The position numbers and the translations under genes were made by a program. This document shows, one piece after another, positions 1 through 12,736 of a stretch of 64,000 nucleotides of DNA. Location: the NCBI GenBank assembly GCA_013398955.1, contig VWPU01004989.1, forward strand, positions 496,001 to 560,000. The letters run 5' to 3'. The stretch's first letter is position 1, and the number at the start of each line of letters is the position of its first letter. A model generated the notes under the pieces. It was given only the letters and a program-made list of their open reading frames with translations. It was not told where the DNA came from and made no database searches. Source of the DNA: Callaeas wilsoni. Its lineage: Eukaryota > Chordata > Aves > Passeriformes > Callaeidae.

Positions 1-1309
1 GACTGCAGTCCTGACCCTTCCCTTACCCACTGCTCCCTCCCAGCACATTCCAGGGCAGCCCAGACCGTGGGTGGCAGTAAGGACACAGCCCCATAAGGAG
101 GGAACTCCTTGGCAGCTCTATGGCAGCAGCACTGAGCCCAAGGAGCTGCCTCCCACCTCGGCAAGCCAGGGCTCTGGGGAACTCACCCAGCCCAGCTGCC
201 TCTGAAACACAATTTGCAGCAGCTCCAGATGCCTGGCCAAATTTACTTTGTTGCTGCAGCAACCATTTTCTCTGGCCCCACTTGGCCTTGCCACCTCCTC
301 CATTGCCTCTAAAAAGAGATTTCTTAGTAGGGGAGAATGGGAAGAGAAAAGCTCCTATAGAAAAGGAAATCTGTGGGGGGAAAATCCATTTAGAGCTATA
401 CAAACTGTACAGCCAAAAAGATCCTAAAGACATTTTTCAATGAACAACCACTTGAGCATTCCACATTGAACCTGGAAGAAACTAGAAAGGAAAAGAAAAC
501 CAAGGGCAACACAAACCACAGCACATTTCCCTTTGAGCTTTTTTTTCTCCAAAAGATAATGCCATGTACTTTATCACTGCACTACTCCAAAAGAATTCGT
601 TTCTTTTCTTTTTATATATTGCTGTGCCAGCTGACAAAGCTACTAACAGATTTCAGTAGAAAAATTTTGCATGTTTTACTCACTAAAGGTTGAAACTACA
701 CTGCATAACTCCCTGCAACTGCAGTAATCATTTAATGACTTTTATTTAATGATACCAACAAACCAGCCTATGCTAAAAGCTGGCTTTCATAAAAATGAGG
801 CAATTTGTTGACTTGGCAAATCAAAAAGATGACGAAAAATACACAAATGAGGTAATAAACAATTACTTCCAAAGAACCAACCATCAATTTAGTAGCTTAC
901 ATAATAAAAAGAGAGAGTGACACAAATATAGTGTAGCTGTATCTAGAAGATTTGATTTAATTGGTAGAATGAATCAACTAGAGAAATGATTGTACAAAAT
1001 CCAGGATTTTGGACATTTAGGGAGAAGGTCTCCTTACTAGTTTAATGCAAAATATTGTTGTTCTTCCACTTTCATTCTACTGACAAAATGTCACTGATGT
1101 CTACTGAAAGTCTGTCAAGTCCCAAATGTGTAATCAATTCACCTTGCAGAGTGCTAAGTTTTTTGACCCAAACCTCTACTCACTCATTCACTATTCTTCT
1201 TCACAGTGTAAATATTCCTCTCCACATAAAACAGGCTCATATAAAATTTCAAGTTAGACCTATCAAAACTCTGCATTTTCCAATCTTTTCCTCTATTTTG
1301 CCTTCTTGC
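1..1309. other. No gene recognised; GC-richer first 330 bases
   Basis: Bases 1-330 are visibly richer in G and C than what follows and are open over about 110-135 codons on both strands (minus 23-433, plus 120-443). Overlapping open frames on opposite strands with low-complexity Ser/Pro/Leu-rich peptides are what GC-rich non-coding DNA gives, and I recognise no domain. From about 450 the sequence becomes AT-rich with no recognisable element. Confidence 0.5.
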
Positions 1310-1392
1310 CTGACAAAATTGATGTGCCCTGAACTGAAATAATATATTGAAGATCCCTTCTAACGCAAAACATTCTGTGATTCTATGAATTA
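1310..1392 (+). mobile_element. CR1 LINE, short 3' tail
   Basis: The stretch ending near 1390 reads 'gaagatcccttctaac' followed by 'cattctgtgattctatgaa'. This is the usual CR1 3' end: a conserved pre-tail followed by two diverged octamers of the ATTCTATG type. Only the last 60-80 bases of the element are recognisable, so the left edge is approximate. It is a dead, strongly 5'-truncated LINE copy. Confidence 0.6.
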
Positions 1393-1563
1393 AATCGTTG
1401 TTTGAAATAAACCCATCTTCTTCTTCCATGGGATCTTACACTGTGTCTTAGTAATTTTCTACTAACAGTGAAGGGGACTGTGCAGTTACATGGCTGCAGG
1501 CTGGCATGTAATTTACCAGCAAGTATCAAGGAAGGACTAGAGCAGTCATGATTTTAAAATCTT

Positions 1564-1590
1564 AAAAAAAAAAAATAAAATAAAATAAAA
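1564..1590. repeat. (AAAAT)n simple repeat
   Basis: A run of A followed by repeated AAAAT units. It is a short, ordinary microsatellite-like stretch. Confidence 0.85.
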
Positions 1591-4500
1591 TTATTAGCCA
1601 TTAATTATCTATAGTATTCTGGGTTTGTTAGATGTTGCTTTAGGAATCCAGAGTCAAGGAGTCTCCTCTTTGACTTAATGTGTTTCAAAGGATCTTCCTG
1701 ACTAATTCTTGTCTCTGGAAGATATGTTAGTCATTCCTAAGCCCTCAGATACAAGATCTGAACTATGTTCTCCCATGGAGACATTCTCTTTCTGATATCC
1801 CCAAGCTGCACATACTGGGGACCTGGGTGCTTCCTACTCTTGTAGCAGCCTGGCTTTAAGGATTATCATCCTTTTGTTCATGAACATCCTGGCATTTGAA
1901 ACCATCCATTGCTCAGGTACCTGTTGCACTGTTTGACCATACTTCTGGGGGAAAAAAATACAATAAAATAAAATCCCCTATCTAAACTTCAAATTTCTCC
2001 ACAACCTTGTTCAATTACAGCAAATCCAGAATAAAGTTTTCATATTCCTTCCACTAAGTTATGAACTATCTAGTATAGGACACACACAATTCTTCAGCAG
2101 GCAGGTACTATTCTTGTATTTAATATCATGCTTGGCCAATTAGGAGTAGAACTTTCCCCATAACTCAGCATGAATTGCTTCTATCCAGTGAACATTCTAT
2201 TTTGTATCAGTCTGTAGTGCAGTAGATATAAAAATAGAAATGTGATTCATGCATGCAGCTTTTCACTGTTTCTTCACTGAAATCAGACACATGATAATCA
2301 ACCATTTCAGATGACTGTGAGTTTGAGATTGCTAGACCCCAAGTCTTTGAGGAATAACAGTTTTCTAAACAGTAGAAATTCTCATCCTGAACCTCTTCTA
2401 TGGCTTTTTTAAGGTAGTGTTGGAGTTTTTCTACTCTTGAAGGTATTTTCATTACTGATTAAATGGGTATTTGGCATGGTGACAGCGGCATCTGACTGTC
2501 AAGGATAACCTGACAAAGTGCCTTAACAAAGATTACTCACCAGGGATATAAGGGAAGCTTTAATGTCTACTTAATCCTTATCTCTTTATTGAAACATGAA
2601 AGGCCATAATTAGTACAAAACAAGTGGGTAATTTTGTGATTTGGATCTGTCCACTATGAATTTAAGCCTTTCATTTCACATAGGCCAAACAAAAGCTCTC
2701 AGGTGCTCAGACATACCAGACAGTGCCAACCTAGCCTGGGATATAAATCAAGTCCTAGAGATGAAACACTTCAAATCCTGTTAGTGCTTTACTAAACAAT
2801 CTATTCTCCCACCTTAAGGACCCTTGGGAGTTGTAAAAACCAAGGCAATAACACAACCTAGACTGAAGAACACATTTTCACACATCCTTTAGCATCCTGT
2901 ACTGGTCAGCTTATTAAGATTGTCTGCACGTGTCAATACAGAAATAAATATTTGGCCATCCAACTGCAAAAAGAGTTCACAAAAATTAATGGCAGCTATA
3001 AAAACCTCATCACTTTAGTTAGACTGAGTCTATCCTTACCATGAGCTTTGGAATGTGACAGCTATAGATGCTGTACACAGGATAAAAAATATGCTGTAGC
3101 AGAACTGCACCTCCATGAAACTTCACAGGAAAGTTGTTTGGGGTTTTTTTGCAGAAAACTCCATAAGCAAAAACCCAAACAGTTTATTAATTCACCTTGA
3201 ATAAATCAAAATATTTTAAACAAATACCTTCTTCAAATTGTAACTTTTTAGACTATTTCAATTCAAAAATCCTTTTAAGTTTAAGACATTCAAAATCAAA
3301 GTATTTCCTTTTGATTCAAAACACAATAGTTTCTAATTTTTATTTAAAATCTACATCTTCCAACACATTTCATATTTTCAGTAGCCCTGGACAATCAAGA
3401 ACACACCTCATGCAAGCATTCTCCATTCTCTGCGCAATACAAATTTTGTACCACCTTTTCCTTATTTGTTAAAAACCTTCTGCTTTGATAAGCTCAAGTA
3501 AACACAGTCATCCAATCAAAGGCAAGGAACATAGAAAAATTTGTATGCCTTGTAAAAAAAACCTAAAGTTACTCTTTATATTCTGTGTAAAATATTTTAA
3601 AATATCATTACTAGGTTGTTTTTTTTTTAAAGAAATATTAAAATATTGCAAAATAATTCCAGGACTAGAATGTCATATCAAATTGAATGTGTCACAGCTA
3701 TACAGTAAGGCACTTTTGCTTATCAATATAAATAATAATTACAGATTGCACTTTAGCTAATTTGCATTTTCAAACCTCAGCTGTGGGAATAGACACATGA
3801 GTGCTGCATGGCAGGGGTGGTCATTTAAGAGCCCAGAATTAACTAACAGCCTTTGCAGCTTCCAGTTTGTTCCTCTCTGGTTCTTCAGGTCGTGTCAGCA
3901 GCAAGTGGCTCTGCAGGCTCATGGAAGCAGCAGCCAGGGCACCTGGTGCCCTGCCCTGCATAGAGCAGAGTTTCTCCCTCTCATCCCAGGACCCCCAGCA
4001 AGCTCCGCTGTTTTGCCCATGCGATGGTGCGACTTTGTTTGCAGAAGCTGCACTTTTCAATTTTGCTCCACAACTTTTAATACTGCTTGGAGAGATATCA
4101 GCATTCTCAAACCAGTTAATCAAAATTTACATATAAATAAATGGTTTTTATATATAAATAACCCCCTTTAATATTTAGGAGATATTTATTAGGATAATGT
4201 CCTGCAAGACATTGGGATAGATAGGATAGGACACATATTAGCATAAATTGATACCATTTTCAAAGGGAGGATGAAGCAGCCCTAGAGAAAACAAGTGAAT
4301 TTCAGTGGTATCTATGTGTGCTAGTGAAAGTGATACTACTATTATCATATTATCTTTATATTGTGAATACAGAAATGTATTTTTAACAACAACTGGCTTT
4401 TTCTTGATCAATTTGAAGTGTGATATAAATATTTTTAACAATAGAATGTAGACACAATAAAAGAAAACTAAAAAATGCCTGTTTTCAGCTACGAAGCTCA

Positions 4501-5468
4501 GATCTGAAAATCTCTTACTTCACTTGGAATTGTATCACAAACCAGGCAATTTCCACACCTTTTTTCCCCCCAATTAATACGACTCAAATATTTTCAAACA
4601 GCAAAAAAAAAAAAAAAATTGTACTACCCTGGATTGTGTTTTTCCAAATACTTCATTTTGATGGCCATCCATTTAAAACCCATGTTATGCAGCACAGAAG
4701 ACATGGATTTGGGAAAATTACATGAAAATAATATTATTAGGTAACTATGCTTCTGAAATAATCTCATCCCCGATGTTATCTTCTCAAAGTCATACATACT
4801 CATTTTATAAACTGTTTCCAGCGTAGTACTATTTCAAGTAATTTAACTAAGTATATTAGGAAAATTCTAATTGTGCTTTTCATAGTTCTCATAATTTGTT
4901 ACTATGGCTTTGTACATTGCTGTCAGTTGACTTGTCCCAGCTGGGGAGCTGACTTTTTCTTGTCACTGTGTTTGCCAAACAAAAATATTCGAGGACCAAA
5001 AGATCAGGAGACCTTTGCAGAGTATCTTTTCAACCCATTTGTGGCTCTTCATCAGAGGATTTGCATGTTCCATTAGCATGACCGTTCCAGAGATGGATCA
5101 AGCAGCAATCTCCAGTGCATTCTTGTGCATGGCATTATGAAACTAACTAATAGAAGTTGTCTTTTATTTTTCAAGTGTGGAAAAACTAAGTCAGCATTAA
5201 CATTTCTTCATGTACGTGGGAGAAAAAAGAAAAAGCAGCAAAAGGGCAACTAAATCCAGCCCTCATTATCTTGGGATCACATTTTGGGGCCAATCTCCTC
5301 TGGCACTGAGTAGCTGAACTCTGCTGAATGAATGATTTTAAAAGTACTTTTTGTTAGATATGTATGAAAAACTTTTATGCTGCAGCAAAATAGAATCATA
5401 GAAAAAGGTGAGGTTAATACACCTAAATAAGAACTGAGATGCTAAAATTAATCTATATTCACAGACAT

Positions 5469-5530
5469 CTTCTATATACATATATACATATGTAGATATG
5501 CCTATACATGTCTATACATATATATTCTCT
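5469..5530. repeat. AT/CATA-rich low-complexity repeat
   Basis: Degenerate runs of atatac, atacat and similar units extend over about 60 bases. It is impure and probably an old dinucleotide-type microsatellite. Confidence 0.7.
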
Positions 5531-8500
5531 CTATTTTATGCATTCAGGAACTTAAGAATCAGTTAAAATTAGGTCAGTTCAAATGTTGTTTCCAGGCTTA
5601 AAGATATGGAAAAAAAACCCTAAAAGTAAAGGAATATCCTTTAATTTATGCTTTACCCTTTAAACTACTTCCCTGTGTAGACCCATCAAGATGATTTCAT
5701 TTGGATGGCTCTCAAACCAGTGACTACAGCTTTCTCTATACCAAAATCATTGACAGCCTTGTCTGTATTTTTCCTTTCCAAAACACTACTGAAACAATCT
5801 TGTCTAAACACCAAAGAAGTCAAAAATCTCAATCATTACAAACACAAATCTTGACCCAGATCCAAATTTTTCACAGAAAGGACCAGAATAGAAATCATTA
5901 GATGTTCTCCCTGCCTAAAGAGGGAACCAGCTGTATTTATGTCATTCTTCAATGGCTCTACATCAGCCCCTTCTTTTTCAGCCTCCCTTCGATACCAAAG
6001 ACCATGAGAGGTTCCCCAGCTAGTGAAAAATAAACAAACACCCTGAGTTCTGCTTTAGAAAAATATTTTTTAAATTCCTCTTCATCGCATCCTGGAGAGT
6101 CTGAAAAAAATCCTTCAAATCCTTCAAATCTGTACTCTAAGGAGAGGACTGCACCTTCACTGCAGAACAGATTTGCAAGTATACTGCTGCAGACAGATAC
6201 TGCAGTAAAAATTTCCCGGTTAACAAAAGAGCTGCATAGCCTTGACACACACACAGCGCCTTTTTATTTTTGTTTTTGTTACAATGTTACAAATTAAGCC
6301 TTTGCCCAGGAGGCTTTCATGGCCCTACCATTCAAGATATGCATGTTGTGAAAGGAAATGTACAGATTATCTGAAGATGCTGTCAAATAAATTAAGGCTA
6401 TCATTGAATGTTTACATTTCAATGTCAGACACCAATTGGCTTCACTTGGACCATCTGCTACAAATAGCAATGAAAATGCAGGACAGTAAATTATCCAAAA
6501 TTACAATTTATAAGAAAATACTAAACTAATTTAAATGTTTAAAACTTGAGAAAGACACATCGATCTCTGAATGCACTGAAAGAAATCAAGATCCATACTC
6601 TCACACATCTTTTATTATATCCTCTCAGTTCTGCTTAACAGTGGAATAAGAAATTTTCATGGTAAAACATTTCTTAAGATATAACTTAGTTAAATAAATG
6701 TAAAGACTTAAAATTTAAAAAAAAAAATTAAAGACATACCACACCACTCTAATGTACATGAATAGTAAAGTTAATGAAGAAAAAGTCAAGTCTCTTAATT
6801 TTCCAGGTAAGGAACTACAATTTGACACTTATCTAAGAGAAGTCTCATCCCAAGAAGATCACAGTCTGTTACATCTTATGGTTTTAAAAAATGTTATCAC
6901 CCTCAATTTTATCTCAGTCCAGATAAGACCATCTCTTTTAAAATAGAACAGTGCAAAGAATCAATGAGGAGTCTACTTAATAATTAATACGGCCAACCAA
7001 AATTCAGGTACTAGCCATTGTACAGCTGCCCTAAGACATGCAATAAATGGTGGCTATTATCAATCACAGTAATTAGATTTGTGCAGCATAACCATATATT
7101 GAGTTGTATAAAAAACCCTATTTAGTGTGTATTGTGACTTGTTTTAGATAATTTTCATGACATATCCATTCCAAGCACAACAGAAGACATAGCTTCTGCT
7201 ATTTGTTTTCATTAGTACTACAAGATAACATGCAATTTATTTCAGTCTTTAGTGCAAAACTACATGTGTTACTAAAAGTAGGATGATTATAGATATTTCA
7301 TCTTTCTTAAACAGCTAAAAGTTGGTATCTGCTAATTCAACATGGAATAGACTTTAAAGAATGAAATTGAGAGTTTTATTCATATGTTCATATGGAAAAG
7401 TTTTTCATGAGAAGATAAGTGACACAGAAGGTTAAGTGCAAAAGCTCTTCAGCACTGAGTTTAAGTCAGGACTGAAAATGAGCTTTACTGTTCTCATACA
7501 CCTAATCCAAAGGAAGTCAGTGAGCTTCAGAAGAAAACATCAATTTGTCACAACTGATAGCCTGTTCTACAGATATATCTTAGTGAAATAAAAGAAGGTT
7601 ATTCCAGGGGAAAAGCTGTCAGTTACGTGATGAAACTCCTTTACAAAAAAACCACCTCTCAAATGCCAATAGGATCTGTCTAATGAGTTACAAAAGGAAG
7701 TAAAAAATGTTGCAAGGCACATAGGATCAAGTGAAGTCTAACACTTTTTACATATTCTTTTTTAAATGTGACAAGAATTAAAATATTTCTGCCCCTTCTA
7801 TATTTAGATCCTGTCATTATAAAAAAGTAAAGCTTATTAACATGGATATTGAATTTTTTAAATTCAAGATATAACTCTTGATTATTCTTCAAAAGCAAAT
7901 TAATTGATAAGAAAAAGCAAAAATTTCACGGACCATTTTTTTTACATTGGACTACATTTTTAAATTAGCACAACTGGATCCTAATCAAATTAAAATAATA
8001 ATTTGATCAAATAATAGAAAAATACAGTTTAACAATGCCAGTGCATACTATAGGGAGAGAGGAAGTAGCACATATACTTTTCTGCAACTTATTACCATAC
8101 CACGAAACTGTTAGATTAAACAGAAAACTACTAACAAGTTTTGAATAATTTGGATATTTATTGAAGCTAGTTTAACTTCAGGTATATATTTGAGACTTTT
8201 GAAATCTGCCATCAGCTTCACCAAGTGTAACACAATGTTTATTGTCTGCCAGTCCCAACTGCCAGGGTGTTATCCAGAAATTGTTTTGTCCTCTGTCCTC
8301 TGCAAACCAGTAGTTGATACCTCATTTGAAATATTTTTAGCTCTTTTACATTTCATTACATAAGCGACAACATAAAGTTTACAGAAAGTAAGGAGTGATC
8401 TGTTGTGCAGTTGTCTTGCTTCTCAATAACTGCATTGATCTGGCTGATATTTTACACATACCTTCATGCATAAACACAAATACCAAGCTGAAATAAAATC

Positions 8501-8664
8501 TCAAGACAGTAAACATCTATCAAAGCTATAAGAAACTGAAAATGGGGCCCTATGACAGGACTTATTGGGGATTCTGACAATAAGCAGGGCTAGTAATTCC
8601 ATTAATAAAATATACACATATACAGTGTATGACACATTCATCGTTTATGATGACTAAAACTAGT

Positions 8665-9147
8665 TCATGGCAGCAGAGAATCAAGCTTTGCAACTTTAAA
8701 AGTCCTTTTCTGTATTCTTTCTTTAGCCTTCATAGAAATATTTAACTCTGCTTGAGATATGATGTGAAATTGCACAGGTAATGGCTTGTTTTGGAGACAA
8801 GTGGTTGATGGGAGTTGTAGATCAGGCTTGTAATGGAAGCAAACTTCACCCTTAACTGTACAATAGCTATAACTGTTCCATAGTAAGAAAAAAAGATTAA
8901 GTCTAGCTATATTGTTTTGACACTCTGGCACCCTGGAGTTGGTAAGAACCATTTGCACAATCCAGTCAGGACAAGGCATGGTAAGAAAATTGAACAAATA
9001 CAGGTTTCTAACCTTTCTAGGGGAAAAATTTGTCAGATGCCTTTTTCCAGTTTTGTTCTGGAAAAGGTGTTTCAAATAATTGGGGTGCAAAAGCATATAC
9101 AGTACTGCAAAAGGATCTATCAACCTCCGCAGGCAAAAGACAGCCAT
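8665..9147 (-). other. 160-codon open frame, function unknown, probably chance
   Basis: An ATG-to-stop frame of 160 codons in AT-rich DNA. The deduced peptide is rich in Leu, Asn, Lys and Phe. I recognise no signal peptide, membrane segment or family motif. No promoter, splice-site series or paralogous copy points to a gene. The opposite strand is also open over part of the interval (8917-9183 and 9030-9302). It could be a chance frame, an exon of an unknown transcript or a decayed pseudogene. I favour chance. Confidence 0.15.
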
Positions 9148-9370
9148 TTATTTACACAGAGGTCACGGTGCAGAGTGAAATAGAAGAAAGACTGAATATT
9201 GAATTACACTGCATATTCACCAAATGGCTTGTGATATATCTGTATTTTAGTCATACTTCAGCAATGATTAAAAACTATTTTGTTAGATATTTGATATTTT
9301 GAAGGAATTCTAACTTGAATTCACTTCTGTGTAATGAAAATAAAGTCAACGGAAATAAACAACTCAAGAC

Positions 9371-9420
9371 ATGCAGAGTTTAATATATAATTATACACCG
9401 TACAATTATGCACTCTGCAT
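9371..9420. repeat. Imperfect inverted repeat (hairpin)
   Basis: Outer arms atgcagagt (9371-9379) and actctgcat (9412-9420) pair perfectly over 9 bp. Inner arms 9387-9395 and 9401-9409 pair over 9 bp with one mismatch around a 5-base loop. The two helices are separated by 7 unpaired bases on the left and 2 on the right. Confidence 0.7.
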
Positions 9421-9600
9421 AATTGCTGCTTCTAAGCAATTATTTTTCAGCAGACCAAACCATTAATCTCACTCTACTACCAAGTACATTTTTTTTAAAG
9501 TTTGCTTCAGTGGGATGACAAGATACCAAGTTGCCAACTCTCTCTACTACACCTCCAAAAGAATGAGAGAAACAATGAACCGATCTGAGAACTGCTCTCA

Positions 9601-9820
9601 AATCACAGACTCACAGAATATACTGAGATGGAAGGGACTTACAAGGATCATCAAGTCTAAATCCTGGCCCTGCACAGGACTTGTCCAAATGCTTCTTGAA
9701 CTCTGTCAGGCTTGATGCTGTGACCACTTCCCTGGGGAGCCTATTCCACTGCCCAGCCGCCCTCTGGGTGAAGACTCATTACCTAATATCTAACCTAAAC
9801 TTCCCCTGATACAGCTTCAA
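9601..9820 (-). mobile_element. CR1 LINE 3' end
   Basis: Read on the minus strand, this is the last part of a CR1 element. Octamer-like tail sequence is at the left edge (aatcacagactcacagaat), followed by the complement of the conserved pre-tail with 'ggaagggact', 'ggatcatcaag', 'tcctggccctgcacaggac' and 'ccctggggagcctattccac'. It belongs to the CR1 type whose pre-tail reads as a gccctgcacaggac block. Compared with the family as I remember it, about 34 bases after the cacaggac block are missing. It is 5'-truncated near 9820 and carries no coding sequence. Confidence 0.9.
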
Positions 9821-12697
9821 AATGTGGAAGGCATTATTAACATGCAAGAAGTACCATTTTACTGATAAAAAACTACCCTTACTAATGGTGTTCAAAGTAT
9901 TCTGGTCATATAAATTTTACATTTGCATAGTACAAGTCATCACACTTTAGATCTCTTTCTCTTAAGTCATGCCTTATGTCCTGTCCAAAGTAATTTCAAG
10001 ATGCTGAGAAAAGTCCTACATAGTCTTGCAACAGCATTAAAAATATTTTTAGGAACAGCTTCTGCTATAATTACTTTTACGTGGCATAGAATGAATAAGT
10101 AATTCAGAAATGTGAGAGATTATTTACATTCATTAGTAAAAGGTAAGCTGCTATGAACTCAGAGAGTTTACAAAATAGTTGGGTTTTTTAGCATTTCAAA
10201 CAAAGTGTGAGAAACGTGGCCATTTTCTTTTGGTTGCAGAAAGAAATCTGAATACAAACGACTGGATTTCTCATGTCTCCAACTGTTAGGTTACATCCTT
10301 TTAATTTGTGACTAGTTTTCTTGTGCCATAAGATTAGGAGACAAGATAGTTCATTATCTCCATTAATATTTTGCTCCATATTTTGCATGTCATAAACACA
10401 CTTAAAAAGCAGTCAGAAGTAAAGCTGCTCTTGGATTTGGCAAAACTGTTTCTGAGTATAAATAAATGAGTCTACACAAAAGTTATTATTTTCTCCATTT
10501 TTAAAAAATACTGATGTTCCCAGAAATTCTTTCAAAATATTTTACTCAGTTTTCATTTTAAAAGATTAATCTCATTTACAGTACTTTATAAACAACAACC
10601 CCAGAAAAGTTCATAAGGATCTTATTTTTGTAAATCAAATGCGTTCAATAAAAATGAACAATTAAAAGATGGAGTAACAGAATTCAATTGTGAGTGAAGA
10701 TAAATAGATTTTGCTTTGATGTTAGGAGTTACTATACTGACCTCAACAAGTATAAAGGTGCCCTGGGTACTCTGAAAGACAACTGGAACATTTTTGTAAG
10801 CACCATATAATTTATTTCCAGAAATGCAGGCTGGCTGACCTTGAGATGTCATGTCTGGACACACAGTCCTCCTGTTGTAAGACCATGTCAATGATTAGAG
10901 GGTGGAGTTACAACTTTTATTGCACCAGTCAGAAGGTATTTGTAGAAAAATAGGTATATGTATCTAAATCTTGTTTTAGAAAATGTCTTTTGAATATCCA
11001 TCCACAACTGGATCAGAAAAAGCTGTATCACATACTAAATTCCTTATGAATTGTAACAGGCACATAAGATTTTAAGAAGATTAATCACCTAAAAATGCAG
11101 ACAGCTTGCAGGAAAATGCCTGTTTGAATCTCCCAGCAAGACTGGTAGCCATGTCAACAATAGGACTTAGGCACCATTTAATCAACTTAGAAAAAATGGG
11201 CCACTTACAAAATCCCTGCATCCAAACTCCTGCCATCCCTTAATGAGCAAATAATCAGCAAGCACAAATTCTCTGTTCCCGTCTCAACTTCCAGTGCATA
11301 TTATTCAGCAACAGTTTTATGTGTAAATTTTATAAGTGGACTGGATCTGACAGTACCTTGCCTCTACTCAGGTGGGCTTCATTGCTGGGCTACTCGCTGA
11401 ATCCTGGTCCCTGGAAAAGAAGACTTAAATCATGTAAAATACTCAAAAGGCTAGAGAGAGAAAAAGGTCAGTAATGGACAGCAGATGTAATCAAGATACG
11501 ACCAACTAATCCAGTTAATTGAGAAAAATAGCCAAGTCAGGAGAAAAAATACTTTTAAAAAATGGCCAGATGACTAACCGTTCTCTGGAGATGCCTGTTT
11601 TCCACCACTGACTAAAGGTAGGCTGGGATTACTAGTTTAGACTAGCTTTAAAAACCAAAAGATGGACTCTCCCAAGCCCAGGGCTGCAGAGCAGTGAGAT
11701 GCTTGCTCAGCAAGGCAGCAGCCACCCCACTACAGAGGAGGTTGGGGCAGAACTTTCGCGTATTCCTCAGTGGAGGATTCACTTTATCTTTTAGAGGTTC
11801 ACAAGACAATATGACTTTGCTTCCTTTTTCCCTCTAGGAAACAAAACACTAGTTGTACAAGCCTGTTTAATTTGGTAAGCAGGGAAGTATTTGGCACCTA
11901 ACAGAGTTTTCCCAGGTCTCAGCATAGAGAGATACAGTGCCTTGCACTGTAGAGAGGAAGGCGATGCAAAGCTTTAACAATCACCTGAATCTGCTCTTTG
12001 CTATGGCATATCAGAACTTGGCAGAGGCCATCATATAAATAAATGTAATAGTAGCGTTGAGTTTATCAATTATGTTGTAAATTTCATTTTGCATACTTTC
12101 TTACAACTTCTGGGATTATCAAAGAACAGCAAACCATAACAGAATAGTGGCATAAATTGGTCAAACACTACTTAGCTCGTATTTTTCTTCAGGGAAGCTG
12201 GATGGTGCAATACTTCTAGCTATGACATGCCTACCATATCAGCAGGGAGGTTTGTTTCGAAGGGACCAAAATTTTCTGCCATAAACAGTAAAAAACTGAG
12301 CTCTCGCCCATTAGTCTCCAAATAATCTCTAGCATTATAGAAAGAAGGAATTTTTTAAGGATTTACCACTAAGGAAACTACTCTGTTTCATCAAAGTCCC
12401 TGCAGACAAGAGAAATTAAATTATATTATCTCAATAAGCACTATAATTATTTGAGCTTCAGAAACATCATAAAGGTCAACAAAATAAGAAAGAATATCTT
12501 AAAAATTTTGTAGCTTTGGTGGCAAAAATATTTATGTGTTAATTTTTTTTAAAAAAAAAAGCAGATTGCACTAGAGTCATCTATATACCTATTGCTCCTT
12601 GGAAAACCAAACAGAAATAAAATTTTCAAAATCCTTTATGCAGTCTTTTGAACAGAATATTATAGCAGCTTCAAGTGTTTCAGTAAGAAAGTCACAG

Positions 12698-12736
12698 TAC
12701 CCTAGGGTATCTAGGCAGGTACCCTAGTACCTAGGG
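12698..12736. repeat. Cluster of ccctaggg palindromes
   Basis: A perfect 12-bp palindrome (taccctagggta) is followed within 40 bases by tctaggcaggtaccctag and tacctaggg, so the same CTAG-centred word recurs in both orientations. It is small and of unknown meaning. Confidence 0.6.

Larger units (their letters stand above)
1393..9600. other. No gene recognised; unique AT-rich DNA
   Basis: About 8.2 kb without a recognisable gene or interspersed repeat. It holds an (AAAAT)n run at 1564-1590, a 16-base poly(A) at 4603-4618, an AT/CATA-rich low-complexity stretch around 5469-5530 and an imperfect hairpin at 9371-9420. The longest open frame is 160 codons on the minus strand (8665-9147), with no recognisable domain. 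A moderately GC-rich segment at 3790-4080 is open on both strands but also unrecognised. Confidence 0.55.

Noticed and set aside
1..443. Open frames on both strands in the GC-rich first 440 bases
   Set aside because: Reciprocal open frames with low-complexity peptides are expected from base composition; no motif was recognised.
5390..5404. Octamer-like word agaatcatagaa as a possible CR1 tail
   Set aside because: No CR1 pre-tail sequence is recognisable on either side.
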